The notes: a model not told the origin generated them from the sequence alone. DNA of 64,000 nucleotides from Oenanthe sinensis (GCA_028671895.1 CM053802.1:40896201-40960200); one strand, 5' to 3'; positions 43,441 through 57,729 are shown, counted from the stretch's first letter. Program-made: numbers and translations.

Positions 43441-43441
43441 T

Positions 43442-44975
43442 TGAAGGGTTTCGTGACACAAACGCAGCAGAATAAACGCGAAAAATAAATCAAAATAGCG
43501 AAACCCTCCGCAGGATCCATGCGAAAATAAAAGATTTAATTCGGAGATAAAGAATAAATACCTTTAGAAGCTTTAACAGTTCATTAATGGAAGATTAATG
43601 GAGGTCCAAAGCTTGTTTAATCACCACGTATCCCGCTCTCGCGATCTACGCTCTACGGTATCCACATGAACACTTTTCATGAAGGATTGATGTGTACTAG
43701 CACCCGAAAACTTCTTCTCTCTCTATCTTCCTCCTCTCTCAGAGCGGCTAGGGTTTTTGTAAAATCTCTATCTTATTAAATCAGCCCATAAAGAGATTAT
43801 ATAGAGAGAGGAATAAGTTTTCTAATTATAATCCAATTATAATTAATACTAATCCAAAATCCAAAATTATTTAATTAAGTCTCACTTAATTAATTAATTA
43901 TTAATTTTGGAATTAGTTTAAGTAATTCATTTATTCTATTTATATAATTAATTAAGTCATACTTAATTAATATCATAAATAAAATAAATTACTTATTTAA
44001 TTTAAATTCATAATTTAAATTATTTCTCCTTTAAGCGTTCTTTGTGTGTGACCCTGTAGTTATTATTACGTTGGCAACAATTTTAATATCTAATTAAAAT
44101 TGTAAACAATGAGCGGCATCTAGTAATACATCATTGCTACCCAAGTAATAATAATAAATCGGTGATTCGATTAAGCCTTTCGTGAATAATGTTCCATGTA
44201 ATATAATCCCTTTAATCTTGATATTATAGATTAAACTCAAGGCATGTCTCGTGTCATCCTCTTCATAATTTAATCTTTATTTTCTTGATCGATGAGTAGA
44301 CTATTAAAATCAAATCAACATTTGAGCACGGCCGTGCATTTCATAGTCTCACTCAAACAAGAGGCCAATAATATCACTCCTAAAATTAGGAGGATTAAAT
44401 CTCATCTAGATCATTCATATTTCTCATACGATTCATAATATACCCAATGTCCACTTTTATCATCACCCGGTCAAAGGTAACTTTTAATGTAATCAAAGTA
44501 TATTAATTCTCGTATAGAAATATAATGATTTCAGGTCTAAGGATCATTACACCATTATCACAGTGAGAATTACTTATGACACTTAACATGTAGAATCTCA
44601 CTGCGGGTCATTCCAGTGCCATGCATTGAGACATGCACTTATGTTCTTGACTTTAGTATCACCATACCTATGACCAATGAGATGTGGTCATCTGTCAAGA
44701 AACATACTAGTCTTTGTGCATTATTATTGTCCTTAAATAATAATACTCGACTAGGGAATTTTAGGAATAAGATATTATTCATATAATCTCATTTTTAAGT
44801 CACATACTTAAAGATATATAATACGTATCAAAATTCCAAGGACATTTATTATGCTTTCAATTTATTACGCAGTAAATAAAACATAATAAATAATAATCAA
44901 TAAAACATAATCCTTAATAATAAATATTTTCCTTAAAATATAAAAAGTATTGTCTCTAGAGCACAATTACTAACA
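43442..44975 (-). repeat. A4 5' LTR
   Basis: 1534 bp, plus strand TGAAGGGTTTCGTG...ACTAACA. It is closely similar to the 3' copy with scattered substitutions and small indels. Confidence 0.93.
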
Positions 44976-45867
44976 GCATATGTGTACTTAGTATATTTCA
45001 ATCGACAAGGTGTAAATCAATTGATATTATTCTTATCAATTGATAGTAGAGTCGATTGATATAGATCATCAATTGATGTGTAAATTAAACTGTCAAATTG
45101 TAATTATTTGAAGACAAAAAATTGCACAAGTGAAGGATGATCAATTGATATTGAAGCCTCAATGGAGAGAGATCAATCGAAGAAGCCAAGTCAGGAATTG
45201 AAGACCATAAACTGATGTGAAGACCCATCGATTGATATATCGATTGATAACATTTATCAATCGATAAGTCATTCCATATCAATCGATGGATGTAAAGATC
45301 AATCGAAGAAGAACATCAGTTGATGGATTAAAGGATGAATTAATTGATACGATTAACAGCAAATTATCAATTGATTGTGACAACACAGAAAGTCTATCAG
45401 TTATAGATCCAGAGAACATAAGCACACCTATAGAAGACAGACTAGGGTGGTTGTGAAGACTCAATCCGTAACTGTCTTTCAAGTCTGTTTTTCTAAAAAA
45501 GAAAAAGGAAAAAGAGAGACAGATAGAAAGAATCGTAGAATAGGAATTGTAAAATACACTTGTAGTATATAAACAAGTGTAGTATCATTGTTAGAAATAT
45601 AGAAGTTAAACAATATTTCTAAAATCAACTGTTCAAGCTTTAGAGCACATTGTAAGATCAGTTGATTCTTTCTAACTTTGTAAAAAAGAAGCTAGGTTAT
45701 CTTTTAACCTAGGAACATTGAGCAAAAATATAAACTGATGGAAAAACCAATCCATCAGTAATTTTTAAATCTCTTTGTTCACTTTAATTTTCAGATGTTG
45801 TTTGTGTAAACATATTCTGTCAATCTATCAAACATCAAGAACAAATATTAAAAGAAGCAAAATGTTT

Positions 45868-45903
45868 AATATTTGTATTTAACTCCCCCCTTCTCCAAAT
45901 ATT
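45868..45903 (+). other. C-loop hairpin near the LTR J end
   Basis: aatatttg, a 20-base loop tatttaactccccccttctc, then caaatatt: a perfect 8-bp stem. Confidence 0.78.
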
Positions 45904-45930
45904 GACATTGTTCTTAGGAATAACACCCTA

Positions 45931-46793
45931 AAATGTTTAAACTGTTTGATAAAGAACTGAATGATACAAGAGATAGAGTTAAGAAACTAATTCTAAAAAA
46001 TAAAGCTTTAACTGATGAGAATGATATTTTAAAATTGTTAAAAAAAAAAAAAAGAAATGACAAATTGATTGAGGACTTAGCTTTTCAAATAAATAGAGTC
46101 AGTTGTTATGTTAAGGTTGAAGCTTATATCAGAAATCAGATAATGGATGAATAGAAGAAGTGTCTGACCTATAAAAATTCATCTTACATTGTAAAAGACC
46201 TAATTGACCAACATGAGATAAAATGTAAAGTTGGAATAGACTTTGAGTACAATAAATCTATAAGAAAGGCAAGCAAAATCACCCCGTTCAGGCAAACTGC
46301 ATAAGAATAGGGTATTCCACATGTTATTAAGGACACACGTAAACCTCTTTTCATAACCCTTGTTACAGAACCAATCCTTGAGAGCTCTATATTAATTGCA
46401 TAAGAAATTAATTTAGAGGACCTCGAGGAGGAAAAGAAAATAGAGGAGCAAGTTAAGGACATACAAGGAGTTAATGTCCAAAAAGAGAAATGGGCACCCA
46501 AGACCAGTGAAAGATGCGGGAACTTCTGATTCCCCCAATCCTGGTATAGGTGCTAAAGACTTAAAGAATAATATGAACAGACCTAATAAGTTTGTTAATA
46601 GTAGGAATAGTAACAACATATATCATTTTACTGAGAACTTTAAGACTGTTGACAAAGTTGAAGTAGAAACTATTTAAATACCTACTGTTTTGAATAACAT
46701 GCCTATTATTGATATATGTCATAAACCATGTGGTGTTGTAAAATGTATGCTATGTACTTTTAATATTATGTCGGCATATTTTAAAAGTATGCT
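45931..46793 (+). pseudogene. Element F gag: coiled-coil region and linker
   Basis: Continuing from 36062, this encodes MFKLFDKELNDTRDRVKKLI, a run of ten A-Lys codons, LIEDLAFQINRVSCYVKVEA and later EINLEDLEEEKKIEEQVKDI: charged, heptad-like and coiled-coil-like, as in element B. KEKWAPKTSERCGNF and, in another frame, NKFVNSRNSNNIYHFTENFK follow. The second knuckle is degenerate (ICHKPCGVVKCMLC near 46710-46760). Several stops (for example at 46152 and 46300) break it. Solo LTR E2 follows. Confidence 0.78.
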
Positions 46794-48351
46794 TGTTGGT
46801 GTAGGTGCCCTAGAGGCAATACAATGTTTATTTTGATAAACCTTTATGTCAATTGATTATTCAATAAACGTATTTATTATGACTTTAATTACTGCGATAT
46901 ATTTGTTAGCATAATAAATGTCCTTAGAATCATGATACACATTGTATAGTTTAGTACATGACTTGAACTTGAGATTATATAATATATCATATTCTTAAAT
47001 GTCCCTAGTCGAGTATTATTATTATAGGACAATAATAATACATAAATAGACTAGTATGTTGTTTGACTGATAACCACATCTCATTGGTTATAAGTATGGG
47101 GATACTAAAGTCAATACATAGGTACATGTAGGAGTACATGATACTGGACAGACCCAGAGTGAGATTCTTCATGTTTAATAAAGTCATAAGAAAGACTCAC
47201 AGTGATAATGGTGTAATGATCCTTTGACTTGAGATCATTATATTTCTATACGAGGATTAATATACTTTGACTACATTAAAAGTTACCTTTGACCGGGTGA
47301 TGATAAAAGTGGACATCGGGTATATCATGAGTCGTATGAGAAATATGAATGATAGATAAATGATTTAACCCTCCTATAATTAGGAGAGATATTATTGGCC
47401 TCTTGATTGAGTGAGACTATAAAATGCATGGCCGTGCTCAAATAATGATTTGTTTTCATAGTCTACTCATGGATCAAGTAAACCCGGATTAAATGTTGAA
47501 GAGGATGACTAAATACATGCCTCGAGTTTAATCTATAATATATATGGTTAAAGGGATTATATTACACTGAAACATTAATCACGAAAGGTTTTATCGAATC
47601 ACGAATTAATTATTATTTAATTGGGTAGCAATGATGTATTACTAGATACCGCTCATTGTTTATAATTTTATTGGAGAATAAAATTATTGCTAATTAAATA
47701 ATAGCCTATAGGGTCACACACATAGAGTACTTAAAGGAATAATTAATTTAAATTATAGATTTAAATTAATTGATGATTATTTGAATTTTATTATATTAAT
47801 TAAGTGAGACTTAATTAATTGAAATAATATAAATTCGAATTTGAATTCTGCCATTAATAATTAAGTGTGACTTAGTTATTAATTAAATAATAAAATTCGG
47901 TTTTATTATTTAATCCTAAACCTACATGGGTTAGGCTTTGCTGTTATGGGTTGCTATTATGGGCCTATTAACCAACCATTATAAATAGATAATGTAGGGT
48001 TAATAAGGATTAGGTTTTTGAGAAAAAAAACCCTAGCAGCAGCAAAGGCAGAGAGAAAAGGCAGAATTCGAAATCATCAAAGGAGGCTAGTACATCCATT
48101 CCGTAATCAAGATCGTGAGACGTTCTTGAAGGTGCTCGTGTGGATACCATAGAGGTGTTTTCGAGAGGAAGACACAAGTCGTGAAAGCTAGGATCTCCAT
48201 TGAGTTCGTGAAAGTCAAGACCAAGTAAAGGTATGATTCCGTTTCACAATAATCAGTCCGCTTATACATGATCCTGCGTTTAGGGTTCCGAAATTTTCGT
48301 TATATTTACGTTTACTCCGCTGCGTTTTATGCCTCGGAACCCAACAATGCT
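46789..48351 (+). mobile_element. E2: solo LTR of family E
   Basis: The LTR spans 46794-48346 (1553 bp), TGTTGGTGTAGGTGCCC...GGAACCCAACA, with a perfect atgct duplication (46789-46793 and 48347-48351). It has a TATA box (ttataaatag) near 47979. It is a close relative of E1, in the same orientation, and splits element F between gag and protease. Confidence 0.95.
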
Positions 48352-50529
48352 TACTAATAAAAATAACATGACACCTAGACAACATATCAATAATAAATTT
48401 GTGAAATCCAAGATTGCGATTCCTTCACATGCCAAGAAGGAAACATATGTTCTGAAGTCTAAACAGAAAATTGTAAGGGTAAATACTGATGTTGATCAGA
48501 AGAGATCACTTGTCAAAGCTGACAAAGGTCAATACTTTAAGTATAACGGGCCCAATAAATTTTGGGCACTGAAGAAGATTTAACTGTTTGATAATTACAG
48601 GGTGTTAAATAGGTAAACCGGGTTGTATGGTTCCTTGACAGCGGATCTTCAAGGCATATGACCAGAGATAGAGCCATACTATTAGATGTGGTTGAAAGAG
48701 CTGGCCCAATCGTCACCTTTGGAGATAACAGTAAATGAATGACTACGAGTTATGGCAAGTTATATGCTGGAATTGTTATCATTGAAAATATCTCTTTAGC
48801 GGAAGGACTTAAACACAATCTTCTTAGTGTTAGTCGGTTCTGTGATAAAGGATACAAATTAAACTTTATCAAAGAAAAGTATTTAATAGCTCATACTAAG
48901 GATGACTAACTAGCCTTACATGGAGTAAGGAAAGGAAACTTGTACGTAGCCGATCTCAACTTAGGAACTGAAGATGAAGCAAATTGTTTCAACTCAAAGG
49001 CTTCATCAGAAGAAAGCTGGCTATGACACAAGAAACTCTCACATTTAAATTTTAAAACAATGAACTCTCTAGTCAAGAGGGATTTGGTGAGAGGACTGGC
49101 TCCGATGGAATTTACACAAGTAGGGTTGTGTGAGGCGTGTCAGAAAGGAAAGTCCAAGAAAGCAAGTCACAAAGGCACAGACATTACAAACATTACTGAA
49201 CCACTTCAACTGTTACACATGGATTTATTTAGTCTAGTTAATATTATGTCAATGTCAAAAAACAATTATGCCTTAGTGATTGTGGATGATTACACTAAAT
49301 AAACATGGGTTTTATTCTTGAACTCTAAGGATGAAACTCCACAATTGGTGATTGATTACGTCAAGGTAATTGAGTTAGATTCAAAGCTAGTAGTCCGGGC
49401 AATCAGGTCAGATAGTGGATCATAATTCAAGAATGAAATTCTGAATAGCTTTTGCTCAGACAAAGGGATAATAAGACAATACTCAGCACCAAGATCTCCG
49501 CAACAGAATGGAGTTTTAGAAAGGAAGAATTGAACCCTGATTGAAGCTGTAAGAACTATGCTAAGTGAAACAAAGTTACCTATCTATTTCTGGGATGAAG
49601 CAGTAAACACAACATGTTATACCCAGAATCGAACACTAATCAATAAAGATTATATGAAGACTCCCTATGAATTAATGATTGGCAAGAAACCAACACTCAA
49701 GTACTTTCATATATTTGGAGCCAAATGTTGTGTGTTAAAAGATAGAGATGAACATCGTGACAAGTTCGAGGCCAAGGCACACGAAGCTATTTTTGTCGTT
49801 TATTCAAGAAGAGCATATAGGGTGTGCATAATTGATCAGCACAAAGTGAAAGAAAGTGTCAATGTTACATTTGACGACACTAAACTCCTAAGTATCCAAA
49901 CTAAAGATCCTTCTTAGTCATTAAAATTTGATAATCATCCAAACTCACATTCTGATGACGAAGAAGAACATGATGATGCAATAGGACATGATAATGACAA
50001 TAATAATGATAATGATCCAGGTAATAGATGTGTAAATAAAGAAAACACTGGAGATACTAATAATACTAGTGGTGAATCAATAATCATCCTAGCAGCAACT
50101 CAGGAAGAGATGATGGACCTACTGGTAGAACACAATATCATAATAAATATCAAGGCGAATCATCAAGGTCAAACCTACCAAGGAAAAGGATATAGAGCAG
50201 AGACCATCCTTTTGAATTAATCATAGGTGATCTAGATGTTGGGGTTAGAACTAGAAGTGCAACTTCAAATGAATATCTATATTAAGTTTTTCTATCCTAA
50301 GAAGAACAAAGAAAATAGAAGATGCACTAAATGATCCAGATTGGGTTCTTGCCATGAAGTGATAAGAAGTGTGGACACGGGTACCCAGGCCAAGGGACAG
50401 ATCTATAATTGGCACCAAGTGGGTATACAGGAACAAATTAAACAGTGATGGCATTGTTACAAAGACCAAGGCAAAACTGGTAGCAAAGGGTTACTCCCAA
50501 GAAGAGGAAATTGATTATGATGATACCTA
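48352..50529 (+). pseudogene. Element F linker, protease, integrase and reverse transcriptase start
   Basis: After GPNKFWALKKI and a stop comes the protease site WFLDSGSSRHMTRD (Asp-Ser-Gly at 48637-48645), then GAG-pre-integrase (KLSHLNFKTMNSLVKRDLV, LCEACQKGKSKKASH). The integrase has all three acidic positions: HMDLF near 49218, RSDSG near 49410 and GVLERKN near 49512. The Glu next to the second Asp motif is a TAA. KYFHIFGAKCCVL and an Asp/Asn-rich linker follow, then RVPRPRDRSIIGTKWVYRNK and AKLVAKGYSQEEEIDYDDTY. At least seven single stops interrupt an otherwise collinear frame. Element A5 splits the reverse transcriptase right after DYDDTY. Confidence 0.92.
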
Positions 50530-52068
50530 TGTAGGGTTTCGTGACACAAACGCAGCGGAATAAACGCGAAAAATAAATCAAAATAGCGAAACCCTCCGCA
50601 GGATCCATGCGAAAACAAAAGATTTAATTCGGAGATAAAGAATAAATACCTTTAGAAGTTTTAACAGTTCATTAATGGAAGATTAATGGAGGTCCAAAGC
50701 TTGTTTAATCACCACGTATCGCGCTTTCGCGATCTACGCTCTACGGTATCCACACGAACACTTTTCATGAAGGATTGATGTGTACTAGCACCCGAAAACT
50801 TCTTCTCTCTCTATCTTCCTCCTCTCTCAGAGCGGCTAGGGTTTTTGTAAAATCTCTTTCTTATTAAATCAGCCCATAAAGAGATTATATAGAGAGAGGA
50901 ATAAGTTTTCTAATTATAATCCAATTATAATTAATACTAATCCAAAATTCTAAATTATTTAATTAAGTCTCACTTAATTAATTAATTATTAATTTTAGAA
51001 TTAGTTTAAGTAATTCATTTATTCTATTTATATAATTAATTAAGTCATACTTAATTAATATCATAAATAAAATAAATTACTTATTTAATTTAAATTCATA
51101 ATTTAAATTATTTTTCCTTCAAGCGTTCTTTGTGTGTGACCCTGTAGGTTATTATTACGTTGGCAACAATTTTAATATCTAATTAAAATTATAAACAATG
51201 AGCGGCATCTAGTAATACATCATTGCTACCCAAGTAATAATAATAAATCGGTGATTCGATTAAGCCTTTCCTGAATAATGTTCCATGTAATATAATCTCT
51301 TTAATCTTGATATTATAGATTAAACTCAAGGCATGTCTCGTGTCATCCTCTTCATAATTTAATCTTTATTTTCTTGATCGATGAGTAGACTATTAAAATC
51401 AAATCAACATTTGAGCACGGCCGTGCATTTCATAGTCTCACTCAAACAAGAGGCCAATAATATCACTCCTAAAATTAGGAGGATTAAATCTCATCTAGAT
51501 CATTCATATTTCTCATACGATTCATAATATACCCAATGTCCACTTTTATCATCACCCGGTCAAAGGTAACTTTTAATGTAATCAAAGTATATTAATTCTC
51601 GTATAGAAATATAATGATTTCAGGTCTAAGGATCATTACACCATTATCACAGTGAGAATTACTTATGACACTTACTTAACATGTAGAATCTCACAACGGG
51701 TCATTCCAGTGCCATGCATTGAGACATGCACTTATGTTCTTGACTTTAGTATCCCCATACCTATGACCAATGAGATGTGGTCATCTGTCAAGAAACATAC
51801 TAGTCTTTGTGCATTATTATTGTCCTTAAATAATAATACTCGACTAGGGAATTTTAGGAATAAGATACTATTCATATAATCTCATTTTTAAGTCACATAC
51901 TTAAAGATATAGAATACGTATCAAAATTCCAAGGACATTTACTATGCTTTCAATTTATTACGCAGTAAACAAAACATAATAAATAAATAATCAATAAAAC
52001 ATAATCATTAATAATAAATATTTTCCTTAAAATATAAAAGTATTGTCTCTAGAACACAATTACTAACA
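50530..52068 (-). repeat. A5 3' LTR
   Basis: 1539 bp, plus strand TGTAGGGTTTCGTG...ACTAACA. It shares private variants with the right LTR (TGTAGGG terminus, cgcgctttcgcg, tttcctgaataatg), proving the two are a pair. Confidence 0.95.
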
Positions 52069-52081
52069 ATCTCCCACTTGC
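52069..52081 (-). promoter_or_regulatory. Polypurine tract of A5
   Basis: The minus strand reads GCAAGTGGGAGAT, directly before the 3' LTR. Confidence 0.88.
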
Positions 52082-53592
52082 ACTAGAGCCAATTACCCAA
52101 GTATCCAATACTCATGAAACTAGTGTGACTTTCATGCTTCTGCTGCGACAAAGCCTTAGTCAGTGGGTCTGCAATATTATTATTAGTATGCACTTTACAT
52201 ATATGTATATCTCCTTGATCATTAATCTCATTAATTAGGTGATATCTCCTAAGTACATGCCCAAACAACCTCATTGGCTGCTTCGCAAGCATCAATATAC
52301 TCAGGCTCTATTGTAGAATCAACTATTGTCTCTGCTGTGAACCATTCCAGCATACAACATCTCAATAAAATTAGATAAAACATAAAGACAGACAGAAACA
52401 TTAAATTATCATTATCTGTCTAGAAACCAGTATCACTGAAACCTCTTACAACTAGCTTCACATCTCCTCCATATAACAAGAATGAATCTTTAGTCCTCTT
52501 TAAGTACTTAAGAATATTCTTGACTGTCGTCCAGTGACCTTCACCTGGATTAGATCGGTATCTACTCATCATGGTTAAAGCATACGAGACATCAGGACAA
52601 GTACATATCATTGCATACATTATAAAACCAATTGCTGACGCATATGGAATTTTACTCATGCAGTCCCTATCATCCAATGATTTAGGACAAATTTTATTTT
52701 GAGATCACTATCCCATGAGACATTGGGACATATCCATTTTAGTCTCTTTGCATTTGAATTCGATGCAAAACTTTGTCAATGTATGTACTCTAAATTAGGC
52801 CGATCAAACACCTTGAACTATCTCTATAGATCTCGATCCATAATATATATGTCACATCGCCTAAGTCTTTCATTGAGAAATTATTTCTCAACCAAGTCTT
52901 CACAGTCTGTAGAGAAGGAATGTCATTCCCTATTAGTAATATATCATCAATATATAATACTAGGAATGCCACATGGCTTCCACTAAACTTCTTGTAAACA
53001 CAAGTTTCATCTTCATTCTGAATAAAGTCAAACTCTTTTTGACTGTTTCATGAAAACAAATGTTCCATCTCCTCGAGGCCTGCTTTAATCCATAAATGGA
53101 TCGACGCAACTTACATACATTTCCAGCATCCTTTAGATCAACAAAACCCTTAGGGTGTGTCATGTACACATCCATATCTTCTTCAAGGCTCTCATTTAAG
53201 AAAACGGTTTTGACATCCATTTGCCAGATTTCATAGTCATAGTAAGCAGCTATAGCAAGCAAAATCCTGATGGACATGACCATAACAACTGATGAAAAGG
53301 TCTCATCATAGTCAATACCATGAATTTTCTTGAAACCTTTTGCCACCAATCGTGCCTTATAGGTCTGTACATTAGCATCCATGTCGGTCTTCTTCTTGAA
53401 AACCCACTTGCACCCTATAGGTTTTACCCCTTCAGGTGGATCAACCAAAGTCCATACTTGATTAGTATACATGGATTCCATCTCAGATTTAATGGCATCC
53501 AGCCATCTCTTAGAATCTGGAGTGTTTATAGTATCTAGGTAGGTGAGAGGCTCATCTTCATCCACAAGCATCACATCACCATCTTGAGTCAA
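52082..53592 (-). pseudogene. A5 reverse transcriptase and RNase H
   Basis: Nearly identical to A4. The N-terminal piece (53592-52960) holds GCKWVFKKKTDMDANVQTYK, KARLVAKGFKKIHGIDYDET and SIYGLKQASRRWN, followed by the same frameshift. The catalytic box is LVLYIDDILLIGNDIP (YIDD at 52943-52954). Then come TWLRNNFSMKDLGDVTYIL, YASAIGFIMYAMICTCPDVS and KYLKRTKDSFLLYGGDVKLV. The RNase H end reads HICKVHTNNNIADPLTKALS and stops at 52083-52085. The frame here is slightly longer than in A4, which has an extra stop. Confidence 0.93.
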
Positions 53593-54500
53593 GAGAAATC
53601 CATATTATCTCTCGGGCTCATGGCGAATCCTACCAAACCTACGAACACCTGTGTTTCTTGAGCAGTATTATTTTTCTTGTACATTCTACTCAGGTTCCTC
53701 CACAGGTTCAACGTTATCATGTGGGTCTCAAACTTCATTGAGATCTATTATCCTCCCACTGTCTCTCAGCAGTTCGAGCAACAAACACTTTGTTCTCGGA
53801 AGGATTATAGAAAGAATAACCCCTTGTTTCAGTTGGGTATTCCATAAAATTACATTTGTCTGATTTTGGTCCTAGCTTGTCATAGATTAGACGTTTCACA
53901 AACGCTTCACATCCCCAAATTTTCATAAATGACATGCTGTGATGTTTCTCAGTCCATATCTCATAAGGAGTCTTTTGAACCAATTTAGTAGGAACACAAT
54001 TAAGTGTATGTGGAGCCGTTTCCAGGGTGCAACCCCAGAAACTAATTGAAAGATTCATTGACTCAACATTGATCGCACCATGTCCAACAATGTGTGATCT
54101 CTCCTATCAAAAAAAAAAACTTTTCTTTGATATTTTCTACTTCATCTTTATAGTCTTTGAACTTTTCAAATGATTCGGATTAGTTCTTCAAAAGATACAT
54201 ATATCCGTATCTACTAAAATAATTAGTAAATTTTATGAAGTTAATAAAATCTACCTTTTGTCATCGTACACATATGACCACATACATCACTATGTATAAG
54301 TCATACCCATTCAATGATCCCTTCACCATGTCCGGTAAAAGGAGCTTTAGTCATTTTACCAAATAAACCAATATTCGCATCCTTTTGTATGATTCATAAT
54401 CAAACTTATCCATGAATGCATCCTTATGTATTCTGAAAATGCGTTTCTTATTAATACGGCCTCAACAACAGTGCCAAAGGTAATATTTGATTTGAGTCAC
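53593..54500 (-). pseudogene. A5 integrase remnant lacking the catalytic core
   Basis: It has the same architecture and the same missing central segment (near 54110) as A4. C-terminal motifs LETAPHTLNCVPTKLV, TPYEIWTEKHHSMSFMKIWG and CEAFVKRLIYDKLGP are clear. The gap removes the region expected to hold the second catalytic Asp and the Glu. A run of eleven adenines lies at the gap (plus strand, about 54108-54118), against seven in A4. Confidence 0.88.
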
Positions 54501-55559
54501 TTTAGAACATATAAATTGTTAATTAGATGTGCAACATTATAAGGCTCATCATCAAAATAGAATAAACAACTATTGTTATAAAATGAAAAAGCCTTTCTTG
54601 TCCAAACAAGAAACTGAAATAATGTCTCTGCCAATTGTAAGCACGCTATAACAATTATTAAGTTCTAAATTTTCCTTATAGGCCAAAAATTAAGTAACGA
54701 GTTCCTCGAACCAGAGCAACTATCTTTACTCCAATTCCAACCCGATACCTTAAGCTTGACCCTTATTGATCATCATCTTCCGATCTTCCAATTAAGCATG
54801 ACAGTTTAATTTCCAGTCTCCCAACTTTCCACAGAAGTGACAATCGTCTTCTTTATCAACACCTCATTCAGACTTTAGAGTCTGCTTTAGGGATTGGACT
54901 TTGGTTTGACAACGGAACTAGATCAAATCTTTTCATTGCCTTTCCATTTTCCTTTCCCTTTTGCATTCCCTATGTTTACCATCAATATAGTAGTAGTTCA
55001 TGCATTTATCATATTACTTTCAGCAGTTCTCAACATGCTTAGCAACTCAATGGGTGTTTTACCAATCTTATTCACTTTATTGTTCATAACAAAATAAGAA
55101 TAATATTTGTCCAAGGATTGTAAGATCAAATCTAACTGTCTCCAGACCAATCTGGAAACCCAAAATATCAATGGTATTCATTATACCCTATAATCTTTAG
55201 AACATGTGGTGTAACCGGGTCTCACTCTCCCTACTTGTAAGTGTATAGTGCCCTTTCAAATATATCTTGTGCTCAATAGTTTCATAAGCATCTATATGCT
55301 TGTATTGCTTCTTAAGCTCAGCACATATATTTGCGAGCATGAGACATGAAACATCAGTCGCAACATCAATTTGCTTCCAATAAGCACTATGATTTGCATA
55401 TGTTACATTCTCAACTTTAAGAGCAGGGGAAGAGATTTGACTAATATCGTGGTGCCCGATGACGATCTTCAAGCTCCTATGTCAGTCAAGGAAATATATT
55501 CTCGTCAACTTGTCCTTCTCAAGAACTGATCGCATAGAGAAGTTGTTTGTGTTTATCAT
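54501..55559 (-). pseudogene. A5 gag and protease remnant
   Basis: The ATG at 55557-55559 starts MINTNNFSMRSVLEKDKL. Then a TGA follows FLD, and the better-kept piece reads KIVIGHHDISQISSPALKVE, YWKQIDVATDVSCLMLANIC and KQYKHIDAYETIEH before a deletion. The zinc knuckle (54801-54842) has Asp in place of His, as in A4. Compare the near-intact homologue in element C. Confidence 0.83.
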
Positions 55560-57729
55560 TTGATATCTACAATATTAAAGTGCATAAAATAAACTAGATT
55601 GCAAATTTAATATTAATTATGTTTAAGTGATTATGGTATATCATCATATACCTCCCACTATTTTTATTAAACTAATAGCCCTTACTATTAATTTGGAAAG
55701 TATATCCCATAATTCTTTCTAGTGAGCCAAGATCCATATTTCGTCATGTCCTAAGTCAACCACTGGAAGTCCTTAGAAAATGATTATTTAGGTAGACAAC
55801 AGTTGTCAATTATATCATATATAATTCTTGGATAGTTTGGTGAACAACGATTGATCTTATCTATCTAATAGACTTTTAACCAAACTCTATGCTTCTAAGT
55901 TCATAATAGTTGAATATAACCGTTTATTTTCACTTATTATGACGACTCAGTTAAGTTAGACCCAATGATACAACGGCCGAATATAATCGTTTATATTCGT
56001 CGCATCTCACCACGATAGATAGGAGTCCCCTGCCACTGACAGTCCTTCCCCTTATCGATCTAGGATTCGATGAGTGTTCATTCATTGGAAAGCATCCGAG
56101 TAAAACTTAATATTTTGTTAAGGGGTTTTAGAAAATTTATAACGATCATGATCACATCATAAAGAGATCCTCAATTTTTCCTTGAACCAAATATTTCAAA
56201 TCGACATCTTAAGTTGTTCATTTCCCAGGTAGATGGAGGATACCAATGGTCACACTTAAAACCCATCAGCCTTACGAATACGCATATCCGCTTTTGTCAG
56301 AAAATCCCAATTATAGATATCAAAAATCCATATTTAATTCCGTGTTTTAAAAATCCATATTTCATAAACACAAGAATCTCATGATCGTTTGTTAATTTTA
56401 AAATCTTGAATCGTTACAGATTTTATCTTGTTTAAGCAAACATGGCATGGGTGTCGTATCTAATACATACATGATTAATCAATATTAAGCATGCATCTCA
56501 ATTATATCTACGCATACATACCAATACATGCAATCATATACACATATGTAATGTGCGTAAATTAAACGTGTTTGGTTATGGCCCCATCCTATATGATATT
56601 TCCAAGCTAATGGAAATATCAAGGTCAGTCTATGGTGGTTTTAAAAATACTATCTATTACATGTCTTCTTTCTTCATTGCTCCATCATCCCCTTTTGGAT
56701 CGCCTCCTTGCTTGCAAGTCTTCATCGATAATTACATTGAAAAATAAAACTATTCTAATGAAATTACAAGAAGAACTTGAGTTACATTCGAGATAATTAA
56801 ATTACAATAAATAAACGACATGCAAGTCGTATTTAGAAACCAAAACCATAAATCAAAATACTATCCTATGGGTCTTTAGGCCATAACCATCCACCATGCT
56901 ATCATATAACACATATAATATATCTCATATTATATAATCATATCATATAATCATATATAACAAATTTTGAAATTTCAGAAAATTAAAAACAGATTTCTAA
57001 AGACAATAAATCGCTATTTCGAGGCCCTTAACGACGTCAAACGCCTTACAGACCCGTCGTGATAGCATAGCTATCAGTTTTGTTCATTGGCCAGATTCCA
57101 GTCAGAAAACACATATCGTTTACGAAAATCGGATACAGCAGTCAGATTTCTCCAAATCTGACGGTGTTTCAGAAATCGTATCATATACAATTCTCATAAC
57201 AAGAACAAGCATATATCATATATACATACACAGAGATACATACAATCATCATATGATTATACATTACATGAATATCATATATTCATAATATATACATACA
57301 TATACTCAAAATTTTAAAAAATCAAATAATTTTCAGAAAATCATAAATCACCGTTTTGGAGGCTGTAACGACATCTAATGGCTTACAGACGCAGAGCTGA
57401 ATTTGTCAGTATTGCTCCGTGACCCGATTCCAGTCAGAAAACACATATCGTTTGCGAAAATCGGACAACGGACACAGATTTCAGAAAATCAACGGCAGCC
57501 GTTTCAGAATTCGTATCGAATACGATTTCCAAAATAAGAACAAACATGTATCATATACATACATCAACACACATAATCATCACATGATTATATATCATAA
57601 AATATCATATATTCATAATTTATATAAACATATACATATTGTATCAATATAAAATCATGATAGATCGCATACATGCTTATATATCAAAAACTGTTAAGCA
57701 CATAACCGAATTAAAACGTTTCGCAAGTA
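55560..57729 (-). other. A5 leader with a tandem repeat
   Basis: Non-coding and nearly identical to the A4 leader, including the two diverged roughly 332-bp units in the half next to the primer site. Confidence 0.85.

Larger units (their letters stand above)
36234..44975 (-). mobile_element. A4: full-length family-A Copia element
   Basis: 8742 bp with two LTRs (36234-37776 and 43442-44975), polypurine tract, primer site and internal region in the order leader-gag-integrase remnant-reverse transcriptase-RNase H on the minus strand. The target duplication is gcaca (36229-36233) versus gcata (44976-44980), one change. The left terminus reads TA instead of TG. The internal region is nearly identical to that of A5, including the same defects, so it belongs to a recently multiplied but non-autonomous family. 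Confidence 0.95.
36058..45930 (+). mobile_element. J: solo LTR split by element A4
   Basis: The LTR runs 36063-36233 and resumes at 44976-45925, about 1.1 kb in all. It starts TGTTAGGAATCTACATG and ends TCTTAGGAATAACA, flanked by a perfect cccta duplication (36058-36062 and 45926-45930). Removing it rejoins element F's gag. It carries the ATCAATTGAT array and the C-loop hairpin (45868-45903) and is a relative of LTR G. Full-length element A4 inserted into it later. Confidence 0.92.
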